Both the position numbers and the translations under genes were made by a program. The notes under the pieces are model-generated. The model was not told the DNA's origin and ran no database searches. It saw only the letters and a list, made by a program, of their open reading frames with translations. DNA of 64,000 bases, taken from assembly GCF_900103585.1 (NCBI RefSeq), contig NZ_FNHV01000001.1, forward strand, positions 750,397-814,396, read 5' to 3'. Below, in pieces: positions 51,082 to 59,124 of this stretch (positions are counted from its first letter, which is position 1; each line of letters starts with the position of its first letter). The stretch is from Streptomyces sp. cf386. Its GTDB lineage: Bacteria > Actinomycetota > Actinomycetes > Streptomycetales > Streptomycetaceae.

Positions 51082-51861
51082 ATGCTCGATGCCACCACCC
51101 GCTCTGGGGGCACCGCAACGGCCTCTCCTCGGGCCGCCGCCACGGAGCTCACCGTCCCCGCGCCGCTGACGGCGCCCGCGCCCGCGGGCTTCGCCGCGCG
51201 CTGCACAAGAGTGCTGCTCTCTCCCTGGTCACGGCTGTCCCTGCTCGTGGTCCTGCTGGCCGCGGCCGCGTCGTCCGTGCTGCTCTTCGAGCCGCACAAG
51301 CTCCTCGCGAACGGCTGGCCGCCCCAGGTCGGGGGCCCGACCGCGATCGTGCTGTTCGCGGTGGCGTACGGGCTGATCACGGTGGCGTTCGTGCCGCGGC
51401 CGCTGCTGAACCTCGCGGCGGGTGCGCTCTTCGGCTCCGAGTGGGGCATCGGCGCGGCCCTGGTGGGCACCGTGATCGGTGCCGGGATCGCCTTCGGACT
51501 GGGCCGGCTGCTCGGCCAGCAGGCGCTGCGCCCGCTGCTGCGCGGCCGGTGGCTGAAGGCGGCGGACAACCAGTTCAGCAAGCACGGCTTCCGCTCGATG
51601 CTGGCGGCGCGGCTGTTCCCCGGTGTGCCGTTCTGGGCCGCGAACTACGCTGCCGCCGTCTCCCGCATGGGCATCGTCCCCTTCCTGCTCGCGACGGCGC
51701 TCGGGTCGATCCCCAACGTCGCCGCCTACGTGGTCGCCGGTGCCCGGGCCTCCACACCGACGTCTCCGGTGTTCCTGATCGCGGTGGCCGCGATCGCGCT
51801 GCCGGCGCTCGCGGGCGCGGTGGTGGCCTGGCGCAAGCGCCACCACCTGCGCGGTCGCTGA
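51082..51861 (+). CDS. VTT-domain (TVP38/TMEM64) membrane protein
   Basis: 259 residues with six hydrophobic segments. VAFVPRPLLNLAAGALFG, GRLLGQQALRPLLRGR and LFPGVPFWAANYAAAVSRM are the VTT signature, related to DedA and eukaryotic TMEM41B/VMP1 scramblases. The N-terminal 40 residues are Ala/Thr/Pro-rich and probably cytoplasmic. Likely a lipid transporter or scramblase; not tested. TACTGT 6 bases before the ATG suggests a leaderless message. Confidence 0.87.
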   Translation: MLDATTRSGGTATASPRAAATELTVPAPLTAPAPAGFAARCTRVLLSPWSRLSLLVVLLAAAASSVLLFEPHKLLANGWPPQVGGPTAIVLFAVAYGLITVAFVPRPLLNLAAGALFGSEWGIGAALVGTVIGAGIAFGLGRLLGQQALRPLLRGRWLKAADNQFSKHGFRSMLAARLFPGVPFWAANYAAAVSRMGIVPFLLATALGSIPNVAAYVVAGARASTPTSPVFLIAVAAIALPALAGAVVAWRKRHHLRGR

Positions 51862-51888
51862 GCCGGCCGTCGGAACTGGCAGTCGGAT

Positions 51889-51941
51889 CAGGCCGCCGGA
51901 ATCAGGCCGTCGGTTCAGTCCGTCGGTTCAGTCCGTCGGCT
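51889..51941. repeat. 13-bp tandem repeat ending at the thiolase stop codon
   Basis: CAG(G/T)CCGTCGG(T/C)T recurs at 51903, 51916 and 51929 with a looser copy at 51889. Each unit holds a TCA; the last provides the thiolase TGA stop on the minus strand. Confidence 0.75.
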
Positions 51942-53110
51942 CAAACCGACTCGATGATCATCGCGTTGGCGAGCCCGCCCGCCTCGCACATCGTCTGCAG
52001 GGCGTAGCGGGCGCCGCGTGCGCGCATCGCATGGACCAGGGTCGTCGTCAGCCGGGTGCCGCTCGCGCCGAGCGGGTGGCCGAGGGCGATCGCACCGCCG
52101 TGCACGTTGACCTTGGCGAGGTCGGCGCCGGTCTCCTGCTGCCAGGCCAGGACGACGCTGGAGAAGGCCTCGTTCACCTCGAAGAGGTCGATGTCGTCGA
52201 GCCTCAGCCCCGCCCTGCGCAGCACCTTCTCGGTCGCCGGGACGACTCCCGTGAGCATCAGAAGGGGGTCGGAGCCGGTGACGGCGAAGCTGTGCAGGCG
52301 GGCGAGAGGGCGCAGGCCGAGTCGGGCCGCCGTGTCGGCGGAGGTGATGAGCACGGCGGAGGCGCCGTCGTTGACGGGGCTGGCGTTGCCCGCCGTGACA
52401 TTCCACTCGATCTGCGGGAAGCGCTCGGCGAAGGCCGGGTCGTAGTAGGCGGGCTTGAGGCCGCCGAGGATCTCGGGAGTGCTGCCCGGTCGTACGCACT
52501 CGTCGCGCGAGACGCCCTCCAGGGGCGCGACCTCGGCGTCGAACAGGCCCTTGTCCCAGGCCTCGGCCGCCTTGCGGTGCGAGGAGACGGCGAACGCGTC
52601 CATCTGCTCGCGCGTGACCGACCACTTGGCGGCGATCAGCTCGGCGCTGATGCCCTGCGGGACGAGACCTTCCGGGTAGCGCTCGGCGATGCCGGGGCCG
52701 AAGGGATCCTTGCCGGGCGGCACGTTCGACCACATCGGCACCCGGCTCATCGACTCGACGCCACAGGCGACGACCAGGTCGTACGCGCCCGAGATCACAC
52801 CCTGGGCGGCGAAGTGCACGGCCTGCTGGGACGACCCGCACTGGCGGTCCACAGTGGTCGCCGGGACCGTCTCCGGGAAGCCCGCCGACAGGGCTGCGTA
52901 GCGGGTGGTGTTCATGGCCTGCTCGCCGACCTGGTCGACGGTGCCGCCGATGACGTCGTCGATCAGCGCCGGGTCGACGCCGGAGCGCTCGACGAGGGTG
53001 CGCAGGGTGTGGCCGAGGAGCTGGACGGGGTGGACGTGCGCCAGGGCGCCGTTCGGCTTGCCCTTGCCCATCGGGGTGCGTACGGCTTCGACGATGACTG
53101 CGTCACGCAT
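51941..53110 (-). CDS. thiolase (acetyl-CoA C-acyltransferase family)
   Basis: 389 residues. Acyl-carrying Cys in DRQCGSSQQAVHFA near residue 88, NEAFSSVVLAW, GGAIALGHPLGASGTRL and the second Cys in TMCEAGGLANAMI: the complete thiolase set. It cleaves 3-ketoacyl-CoA or joins two acyl-CoAs; the direction cannot be told. The sequence is most like degradative FadA-type enzymes. GTGGAGG before the ATG. Divergent from an HxlR regulator. Confidence 0.92.
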   Translation of the reverse strand: MRDAVIVEAVRTPMGKGKPNGALAHVHPVQLLGHTLRTLVERSGVDPALIDDVIGGTVDQVGEQAMNTTRYAALSAGFPETVPATTVDRQCGSSQQAVHFAAQGVISGAYDLVVACGVESMSRVPMWSNVPPGKDPFGPGIAERYPEGLVPQGISAELIAAKWSVTREQMDAFAVSSHRKAAEAWDKGLFDAEVAPLEGVSRDECVRPGSTPEILGGLKPAYYDPAFAERFPQIEWNVTAGNASPVNDGASAVLITSADTAARLGLRPLARLHSFAVTGSDPLLMLTGVVPATEKVLRRAGLRLDDIDLFEVNEAFSSVVLAWQQETGADLAKVNVHGGAIALGHPLGASGTRLTTTLVHAMRARGARYALQTMCEAGGLANAMIIESV

Positions 53111-53166
53111 GGTGCGGCCTCCACAGCTACCAGTCAGTAGGGAATTCAAACTCACCATAGCCCTGC

Positions 53167-53196
53167 GGGTTGGAAAATCAAACCCTCCCCTAGAAT
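53167..53196 (+). promoter_or_regulatory. promoter of the HxlR gene with overlapping inverted repeat
   Basis: TTGGAA (53170-53175), a 15-base spacer and TAGAAT (53191-53196), 7 bases from the ATG (leaderless). GGGTT-9-AACCC (53167-53185) covers the -35 and may be the HxlR operator; the thiolase promoter lies in the same 93 bases. Confidence 0.5.
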
Positions 53197-53203
53197 TGGC
53201 GCC

Positions 53204-53674
53204 ATGGCCGCCACCAAAGACCCTCGCCCCTGTTCCATCGCCGACGCCCTGGCGCTCGTCGGCGAGAAGTACTCCCTGCTCGTCCTGCGCGAGGTGTGCC
53301 TCGGCAACGGTCGCTTCGACCAGCTCGTACGCAACATCGGCGCCCCGCGCGACATCCTGGCCACGCGACTGCGGCGCCTCGTCGACGCGGGCATCCTGAC
53401 CAAGCGCACCTACAGCGAGCGCCCGCAGCGGTTCGAGTACCGGCCCACGCAGGCGGGGCTGGAGCTGGAGCCGGTCCTGATGACCCTCATGGCGTGGGGC
53501 GACCGCCATCTGCGCAAGGACGACGACCGCCCCATGGTGATCGAGCACACCTGCGGCAACGAGCTGGTCCCGCTCGTCACCTGCCGGGCCTGCGGTGGCG
53601 TGGTGCACCACGAGGACCTCACGGCCCACCCGCAGGTGCCGGGATGGACGGTGGCGGGGCCGACGGCGGCCTGA
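53204..53674 (+). CDS. HxlR-family regulator
   Basis: 156 residues. Winged helix (residues 10-95) with ADALALVGEKYSLLVLREVCLGNGRFDQLVRNIGAPRDILATRLRRLVDAGIL. The C-terminal CGNELVPLVTCRACGG has a CxxC plus another Cys, unusual for HxlR and suggestive of a metal or redox site. It probably controls the divergent thiolase gene and itself. Confidence 0.9.
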   Translation: MAATKDPRPCSIADALALVGEKYSLLVLREVCLGNGRFDQLVRNIGAPRDILATRLRRLVDAGILTKRTYSERPQRFEYRPTQAGLELEPVLMTLMAWGDRHLRKDDDRPMVIEHTCGNELVPLVTCRACGGVVHHEDLTAHPQVPGWTVAGPTAA

Positions 53675-53690
53675 GTCACCCCAGGGTGAC
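53675..53690. terminator. hairpin between convergent HxlR and PmoA-family genes
   Basis: GTCACCC-CA-GGGTGAC forms a perfect 7-bp stem directly after the HxlR stop. A second stem TCCCTG-8-CAGGGA (53698-53717) covers the stop of the leftward gene. Confidence 0.6.
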
Positions 53691-53707
53691 CATGAACTCC
53701 CTGACGT

Positions 53708-54634
53708 TCACCAGGGATGCGTCTGTAGATACTTGGCGATCTCGTCCCGCCCCCACGCCCCGTCGGCCACGACGACCCGGTAGCGGCGGGTAAGGGTCTC
53801 GCCGGGCGCCAGCTCCAGCTCGTCGTGGAACGCCCAGGAGGGGGCCACGCCCGCGAAGGGCTCGTTGCGTACGAACCAGCGGGCGGGGTGGGTGCCCCGG
53901 TCGCCGGCGTGATCGTTCTCCGGGGCGTGCAGGAAGACGAGGGTCGCGTGGCCGTCGCGGCCGTCGTGCTCGCCGGAGTAGGCCAGCCAGGGCGCCTGTT
54001 CGGCCATCAGGCCGGGACCATCGGCGTCGGGGGCGATGATCCGGCCGCCCTGGAAGGCGCGCGGGCCACGCCAGAACAGGCCGGTGTATCCGGCCATTTC
54101 GCGTCCGGCGGTGGTGGGGCTACCGAAGCGCAGCGGCTCGTCGCGCCGGTTCGTGACGGCGCTCGTCCAGGTCAGGGCCCAGGACCCGGAATCCGGCTCG
54201 ACATCGTGTACCTCGACACGGCGCCGCTCGTCGGCCCACAGCTCACCGCTGTGCGGATGCCAGGTCAGCCGCTCGGCGATGACGACACGGTCGCCGTCCG
54301 AGGAGACCTCGTCGAAGCCGACGTGCGCCATCGACCCGACGCGCTCGGGGAGTTCGAGATACCCCTGTCCATGGACGTACGAATTGCCGCCCCACAGGTT
54401 CGCCCCCGACAGATGCGAGGCCGTGAGGGACAGGCCCTTGTGCCAGCGGTGGTCGTTGGGCCGGTAGTCGGTGACGACGTCGCCGGCGAGGGTCCGCAGC
54501 GGGTGGACGTACGGCTTCGGGGCCTCCCAGGCCGCCTCCGGCCGATAGACGTAGGCGAGCAGTTCGACGCCGCCCACCGGCTCGGTCACGGTGATGCGGT
54601 CGCCGTACATGTGGACGATGTGCAGCCCGGTCAC
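53708..54634 (-). CDS. PmoA-family (DUF6807) protein
   Basis: 308 residues, mostly beta-strand. HRWHKGLSLTASHLSGANLWGG, GYTGLFWRGPRAFQGG and the C-terminal ELELAPGETLTRRYRVVVADG match this family of putative sugar-binding beta-sandwich proteins named after PmoA, not a methane enzyme. It often follows Gfo/Idh/MocA genes in sugar catabolic clusters. The GTG start is supported by GAGGAGG and overlaps the upstream gene's stop (GTGA). Confidence 0.85.
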   Translation of the reverse strand: MTGLHIVHMYGDRITVTEPVGGVELLAYVYRPEAAWEAPKPYVHPLRTLAGDVVTDYRPNDHRWHKGLSLTASHLSGANLWGGNSYVHGQGYLELPERVGSMAHVGFDEVSSDGDRVVIAERLTWHPHSGELWADERRRVEVHDVEPDSGSWALTWTSAVTNRRDEPLRFGSPTTAGREMAGYTGLFWRGPRAFQGGRIIAPDADGPGLMAEQAPWLAYSGEHDGRDGHATLVFLHAPENDHAGDRGTHPARWFVRNEPFAGVAPSWAFHDELELAPGETLTRRYRVVVADGAWGRDEIAKYLQTHPW

Positions 54635-55821
54635 GCGGCGGCCTCCTCGTCCGCGACGGCCCCCTCGCCGCCGTCGACCTGCCCGCCCCCGCCGGGCGCC
54701 CACCCGAGCGCACCCCCGTGCATCGCCGCGTAGAACGGGTCGCCGGGTCCGATCTCACCCGCACGCACCGTCGCATCCGTGAACGCCGACTTGTACAGCG
54801 CGGCGATCAGCTCCAGGCTCGTCCGCCCCTCGGCGCCACTGCTGCGCGGACGCTCCCCCGCGTACATGCTCGCGACCAGTTCCCGCAGTTGCTCCAGATG
54901 CGAACTGGGCAGGTCCGTGCCGAAGTCCTGCCAGCGCGCGGCATCGGCGGCGGGCACGTCCCGGGCCGGGGTGATGCGCCAATTGTCGTTGCTGTGGCCG
55001 TAGAGATGGGTGAGTTCGACGGTGGCGCGCTCGCAGTCGATGCGGATGCGGCTGACCTCGTCGGGGCTGAGCACGCTGTTCACGACGGTCGCCATCGCAC
55101 CGTTCGCGAAGCGCACCAGGGCGGTCGAGACGTCCTCCGTCTCCACGTCGTGCACCAGCCGGCCGGCCATGGCGCGCACCTCGCTCCACGGTCCGAGCAG
55201 GTCGAGCAGCAGGTCCATCTGATGGATGCCGTGCCCCATCGCGGGGCCGCCGCCCTCGGTCTGCCAGCGACCGCGCCAGGGCACGGCGTAGTAGGCGGTG
55301 TCGCGGTACCAGGTGGTCTGACAGTGCGCGACGAGCGGCCGGCCCATGGCCCGCTCGGCCAGCAGCCGCCGTACATGGCGGGTGCCCGAGCCGAAGCGGT
55401 GCTGGAAGACGATCGAGGCGTACGGCCCGCCGTCCTTGCCCTCCTCCGCCTCGACGGCGTCGAAGTCGGCGAGGCTCGGCACGGGCGGCTTCTCGCACCA
55501 CACCCAGGCACCGGCGCGCAGCGCGGCGACGCTCTGGCCCCGGTGCAGCGTGGGCGGGGTGCAGATGGTGACCAGGTCGGGGCTCTGCTCCCGGAGCATC
55601 CGATCGAGATCGGTGTAGGGGCGGGGAGCGCCGCCCGCGACAGCGCAGAAGGACTCCACCGACCCCGGGTCGACGTCGACGGCGGCGACGAGCTCCGTCT
55701 CGCCCTCCTCGGCGAGCCTGGCGAGCGCGGGCAGGTGCGAGTCACGCGCGATGGCGCCGGTGCCGATCACGGCGACCCGGATGCGGCGGCCGGTGAGCGG
55801 GGCGGACTCGGATGCGGCCAT
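54631..55821 (-). CDS. Gfo/Idh/MocA-family oxidoreductase
   Basis: 396 residues. Rossmann motif VAVIGTGAIARDSHLPAL near residue 17, WVWCEKPPV (the EKP motif), and GGGPAMGHGIHQMDLLLDLLG typical of inositol/sugar dehydrogenases. It should oxidise a sugar, inositol or sugar acid with NAD(P). First gene of a two-gene operon with the PmoA protein, preceded by a strong promoter with a LacI-type operator. The last 30 residues are Gly/Ala/Glu-rich. Confidence 0.9.
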   Translation of the reverse strand: MAASESAPLTGRRIRVAVIGTGAIARDSHLPALARLAEEGETELVAAVDVDPGSVESFCAVAGGAPRPYTDLDRMLREQSPDLVTICTPPTLHRGQSVAALRAGAWVWCEKPPVPSLADFDAVEAEEGKDGGPYASIVFQHRFGSGTRHVRRLLAERAMGRPLVAHCQTTWYRDTAYYAVPWRGRWQTEGGGPAMGHGIHQMDLLLDLLGPWSEVRAMAGRLVHDVETEDVSTALVRFANGAMATVVNSVLSPDEVSRIRIDCERATVELTHLYGHSNDNWRITPARDVPAADAARWQDFGTDLPSSHLEQLRELVASMYAGERPRSSGAEGRTSLELIAALYKSAFTDATVRAGEIGPGDPFYAAMHGGALGWAPGGGGQVDGGEGAVADEEAAA

Positions 55822-55865
55822 GGACGTGATCAGACTCCTCCGGGGCACGGGCAAGACCAAAGGGG

Positions 55866-55919
55866 CAGCAAGCGCTTTCATTCCGCAGCAACGTAAGCGG
55901 CGGCCCCACCGCAGGTCAA
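55866..55919 (-). promoter_or_regulatory. promoter and LacI-type operator of the Gfo-PmoA operon
   Basis: On the minus strand TTGACC (55914-55919), 18 bases and TACGTT (55890-55895) form a good promoter. AGCAAGCGCTTTCAT (55867-55881) contains GAAAGCGCTTGC, a near copy of the LacI-family operator TGAAAGCGCTTTCA, just past the expected start of transcription. Repression by a LacI-type regulator encoded elsewhere is likely. Confidence 0.7.
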
Positions 55920-56077
55920 CACCGGTATGGCCGGGGGTGGTGAGCTACGGCCCAACCCCCTGTGCCGGAGCTGTCATCGCGGGACGCTACGCTGCCCCTC
56001 GACACTCGCGATCACTGCGCCGCCGACGCTGTGTCCCTCCGCCCCTCACCACGATCAGCACTGGACTCCGTAACTTC

Positions 56078-56953
56078 ATGTCTTGGTTTGAATCGCTCAT
56101 CCTCGGACTCGTCCAGGGGCTGACCGAGTTCCTCCCCGTGTCCTCCAGCGCGCACCTGCGGCTGACCGCGGCGTTCTCGGGCTGGGAGGACCCGGGTGCG
56201 GCCTTCACGGCGATCACGCAGATCGGCACGGAAGCCGCGGTACTGATCTACTTCCGCAACGACATCGGGCGCATCATCGTGGCGTGGCTGAAGTCGCTGA
56301 CGAACAAGGAGATGCGGCGCGACCACGACGCCCAGATGGGCTGGCTGGTGATCGTCGGCTCGATCCCGATCGGCGTCCTGGGCCTGACCCTCAAGGACCA
56401 GATCGAGGGCCCCTTCCGCGATCTGCGCATCACGGCGACCATGCTGATCGTCGTCGGCATCATCATCGGCATCGCCGACCGGCTGGCGGCACGCGACGAG
56501 TCGGGCGGCCGGCACCGCGCGGCCAAGCAGCGCAAGGGCCTTGAGGAACTGAACGTGAAGGACGGCCTGATCTTCGGCCTGTGCCAGTCCGCGGCCCTCA
56601 TCCCCGGCGTCTCCCGCTCCGGAGCCACCATCAGCGGCGGCCTCTTCATGGGCTACCAGCGCGAGGCCGCGGCCCGCTACTCCTTCCTCCTCGCGATCCC
56701 GGCCGTACTCGCCTCCGGCCTCTTCGAGCTCAAGGACGCGATGGAGAGCGACCACGTCTCCTGGGGTCCGACGATCTTCGCCACGGTGATCGCCTTCGCC
56801 ACCGGTTACGCGGTCATCGCGTGGTTCATGAAGTACATCTCGACCAAGAGCTTCATGCCGTTCGTCTGGTACCGCATCGCGCTCGGCATCATCATCTTCG
56901 TGCTGGTGGCGGCGGGTGTCCTCAGCCCGCACGCGGCGGAATCGGCAGGCTGA
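56078..56953 (+). CDS. uppP: undecaprenyl-diphosphate phosphatase
   Basis: 291 residues with about eight membrane spans. Signature regions LGLVQGLTEFLPVSSSAHLRL at the N-terminus and GLCQSAALIPGVSRSGATISGGLFMG in the second half hold the two active-site repeats of UppP/BacA. It recycles the lipid carrier C55-PP to C55-P for peptidoglycan synthesis and gives bacitracin resistance when overproduced. The ATG giving MSWFESLILGLV is the family start. A DUF1877 gene follows after 17 bases. Confidence 0.95.
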   Translation: MSWFESLILGLVQGLTEFLPVSSSAHLRLTAAFSGWEDPGAAFTAITQIGTEAAVLIYFRNDIGRIIVAWLKSLTNKEMRRDHDAQMGWLVIVGSIPIGVLGLTLKDQIEGPFRDLRITATMLIVVGIIIGIADRLAARDESGGRHRAAKQRKGLEELNVKDGLIFGLCQSAALIPGVSRSGATISGGLFMGYQREAAARYSFLLAIPAVLASGLFELKDAMESDHVSWGPTIFATVIAFATGYAVIAWFMKYISTKSFMPFVWYRIALGIIIFVLVAAGVLSPHAAESAG

Positions 56954-56970
56954 CGGGCACCGGGGCGTCC

Positions 56971-57489
56971 ATGGCCCTCACCCAGCAGTTCGCCCGTGTC
57001 ACCCCGGAGTACCTGGAGCTCTGCCGCACCTCGGCACTCGACTCACCGGGGGCGGCGCCCGGTTGGAACCCGCCACCCGACGATCTCCTGGACACGGACT
57101 GGGCGGTCTGGGGCCTCATCCGGCACTGCCGCTCGACGGGAGTCGACGCGGACCTGATCGCGCTGCTCGACCGGGCGGTCTGCGGGGACCCCGGCGGGGA
57201 CATCGGCTTCCTCGATCACGACGAGGTGTACGACGGCTTCGACGACCCGCCCCAGGTCCTTTCCCCTGCCTCCGTCGCGGACATCGCCCACGCCCTCGTC
57301 AAGGTCGACCTCGACGTCGTTCTCGCCAACCTGCCGACCGCCACCGACGACGCGGCTGCCGCATGCGGATTCGGCCGTGGTTTCAACGGAGATGTGCGGG
57401 GCCATCTCGTCGAACACTTCGGGGCGATGCGGGAGTTCTACGTCGGGGCGGCCAGGCGCGGCCTGTGTGTGGTCGTCTGGGCCGACTGA
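56971..57489 (+). CDS. DUF1877 family protein
   Basis: 172 residues. LTQQFARVTPEYLELCRTSA at the start, DTDWAVWGLIRHC and LVEHFGAMREFYVGAARRGLCVVVWAD at the end are typical of this family, which has no settled function. Located 17 bases after uppP on the same strand and likely co-transcribed, though a functional link is not evident. Confidence 0.82.
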   Translation: MALTQQFARVTPEYLELCRTSALDSPGAAPGWNPPPDDLLDTDWAVWGLIRHCRSTGVDADLIALLDRAVCGDPGGDIGFLDHDEVYDGFDDPPQVLSPASVADIAHALVKVDLDVVLANLPTATDDAAAACGFGRGFNGDVRGHLVEHFGAMREFYVGAARRGLCVVVWAD

Positions 57490-57624
57490 GCGCGCGAGCG
57501 TCGCTGACCCACCGGTCAGTAACAGCGCCTCACCGCCCTACCCCTGAAATCCGTGACCAATCACATACGTTGTGCGTAGCCGTTCGGTAGCGCACTGTCA
57601 GTTCTTACCCCTAGGCTTGTCCGC

Positions 57625-57804
57625 ATGTCCCCCCATTCCTTAGGCCCTGGTTCCGTGCGGTCTGCTGCCGCTGTGAACGAGGAGATACGCGCCCTGTGGC
57701 TCCGCGCGGGCGGCTCGCTGTCGGCTCAGGAGCGTGCGGAGTACGAGCTGTTGGTGGTCGAGTGGGCGGCCGCCATCCGCGGCGAGGTCATCGAGGCGGC
57801 CTGA
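57625..57804 (+). CDS. conserved-looking 59-residue protein with TTA codon
   Basis: MSPHSLGPGSVRSAAAVNEE leads to a charged helix (IRALWLRAGGSLSAQERAEYELLVVEWAAAIRGEVIEAA). The helix has the look of a real folded small protein found in many Streptomyces; I cannot name it. TAGGCT 7 bases before the ATG gives a leaderless start. Leu-6 is TTA, making it a bldA candidate if this start is right; GTG starts at 57655 or 57673 would drop the TTA. Confidence 0.65.
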   Translation: MSPHSLGPGSVRSAAAVNEEIRALWLRAGGSLSAQERAEYELLVVEWAAAIRGEVIEAA

Positions 57805-57914
57805 GGTCCAGGTCTTGCAGGGGGACGGCACGCCGTCCGTGACTGCCTGTTGCCGAACTCCCGGCACAGGACGGCCCATTGGTCCGAGGGCGCAACGGAG
57901 ACGCCAGACGCCCG

Positions 57915-58298
57915 TCAGGCGTCGAAGCGGCTGCGCGCGTCCTCGATGTGACCGAGGTACTGGTGAGTCCAGCCGCACATGGCATCGACCGTGGCGCGCA
58001 GGCCCCGGCCCGGCTCGGTGAGGGTGTACTCGACCCTCGGCGGCACCGTGGGGTGCACCTTCCGGCCGACCAGACCGTTGCGCTCCAGCATGCGCAGGTT
58101 CTGGGTCAGCATCTTGTGGCTGACGCCCTCGACCTCGTTCCGCAGCTCACTGAAGCGCAGGGTGCGCTCGCCGAGCGCCTCGATGATCAGGAGCGCCCAT
58201 TTGTTGGCGACGTCCGAGAAGATCTCCCGCGCCAGCGAGTCCGCGCGCCTCAGGTCGGCGTCCTCGGGCAGGCCCTTGAGCAGTTGCTTGGTCACCAT
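57915..58298 (-). CDS. HxlR-family regulator
   Basis: 127 residues. Winged helix with FSDVANKWALLIIEALGERTLRFSELRNEVEGVSHKMLTQNLRMLERNGLVGRKVHPTVPPRVEYTLT. One Cys (CGWTHQYL) near the C-terminus could sense electrophiles or oxidants as in YodB. It is divergent from a RidA gene with 101 bases between and probably represses it. Confidence 0.9.
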   Translation of the reverse strand: MVTKQLLKGLPEDADLRRADSLAREIFSDVANKWALLIIEALGERTLRFSELRNEVEGVSHKMLTQNLRMLERNGLVGRKVHPTVPPRVEYTLTEPGRGLRATVDAMCGWTHQYLGHIEDARSRFDA

Positions 58299-58328
58299 CT
58301 GGTTCCCCAGTCACCGAAAAGTGCGTTC

Positions 58329-58357
58329 TTCCAGGTCAGCCCTCACTCTCCTACAGT
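58329..58357 (+). promoter_or_regulatory. promoter of the RidA-family gene
   Basis: TTCCAG, a 17-base spacer and TACAGT; the ATG lies 42 bases further with AGAAGGGCGAG before it. Confidence 0.55.
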
Positions 58358-58399
58358 TTCCGAGTAACCACAAGAGAGCACCTCAGAAGGGCGAGCACC

Positions 58400-58804
58400 A
58401 TGGTCACCCCCATCGATGTCTTCAACCACCACGTGCCGGCCGAGAGCGACTTCGGCTACTCACAGGCGATCAGGTCCGGCGACCTGATCCACATCTCCGG
58501 ACAGCTCGCGCTCGGTGAGGCGGGCGAGTTCCTCCACCCGAACGACTTCGCCGCCCAGCTCAAGCAGACCTACGCCAACCTGGAGAAGGTCCTGGACCAC
58601 TACGGAGTCACCCGGAACCAGGTCGTCTCGCAGACCCTCTACGTGGTGGACCTACGGCAGAACACCACGGCGACGGCAGAGGGCAACCTGGCGTACTTCG
58701 GCGATCACCGCCCTGCCAGCACGGTCCTGGGTGTCTCCGAACTGACCTTCCCCGGCCAGGTCATCGAGATCAGTCTCGTCGTCGACGCACGGCTGCCCGC
58801 CTGA
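58400..58804 (+). CDS. RidA/YjgF/YER057c-family protein
   Basis: 134 residues. FGYSQAIRSGDLIHISGQLALGEAGEF, TYANLEKVLDHYGVTRNQVVSQTLYVVDL and FPGQVIEISLVVDARLP match the family; a catalytic Arg at the usual position near residue 105 of RidA is not clear here (GDHRPASTVLGVSELTFPG), so it may be one of the other RidA subgroups that hydrolyse different imines. It was the left neighbour of the insertion described next. Confidence 0.9.
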   Translation: MVTPIDVFNHHVPAESDFGYSQAIRSGDLIHISGQLALGEAGEFLHPNDFAAQLKQTYANLEKVLDHYGVTRNQVVSQTLYVVDLRQNTTATAEGNLAYFGDHRPASTVLGVSELTFPGQVIEISLVVDARLPA

Positions 58805-58860
58805 ACTCACTCGCGACTAGGACTTGTCCGGCCGATCATGTTGCTGGTTAGGGTGCGAGC

Positions 58861-59124
58861 GTGTCGGAGACGAGCGTGAGCAACGAGACCAGCAGCATGC
58901 TCTGCCTGTGGGTCGAGCCATGGGGAACCGATCACTGGATGCGTCCGGGCGAGGAGTTCACAGTGGTGACTGAGACGGAGGCGGAGGAGTCGCCGTTCAA
59001 TGTGGTTGTGCATGGTCAGGGCATCACGGTGTGGGTGAACTCTGGCAACGATGCCGAGGTCTTCGACAAGAACGGAGGCCGAGTGCCGTGTGGGCACCAG
59101 AGGCCGGCCGAGGGCGGTCTTTGA
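58861..59124 (+). CDS. small protein of the insertion, C-terminus probably cut by the inner IS
   Basis: 87 residues, acidic: MSETSVSNETSSMLCLWVEP, then PFNVVVHGQGITVWVNSGNDAEVFDKNG. Not recognised. TAGGGT 6 bases before the GTG suggests a leaderless start, and TTGTCC inside the left inverted repeat could be the -35 (19-base spacer), so the element end may supply the promoter. The frame ends at a TGA in the border of the inner IS, so the natural end is likely lost. Confidence 0.6.
   Translation: MSETSVSNETSSMLCLWVEPWGTDHWMRPGEEFTVVTETEAEESPFNVVVHGQGITVWVNSGNDAEVFDKNGGRVPCGHQRPAEGGL

Noticed and set aside
53708..54634. Particulate methane monooxygenase subunit
   Set aside because: The family name PmoA is historical; the protein has no membrane spans or copper motifs and is next to a sugar oxidoreductase.
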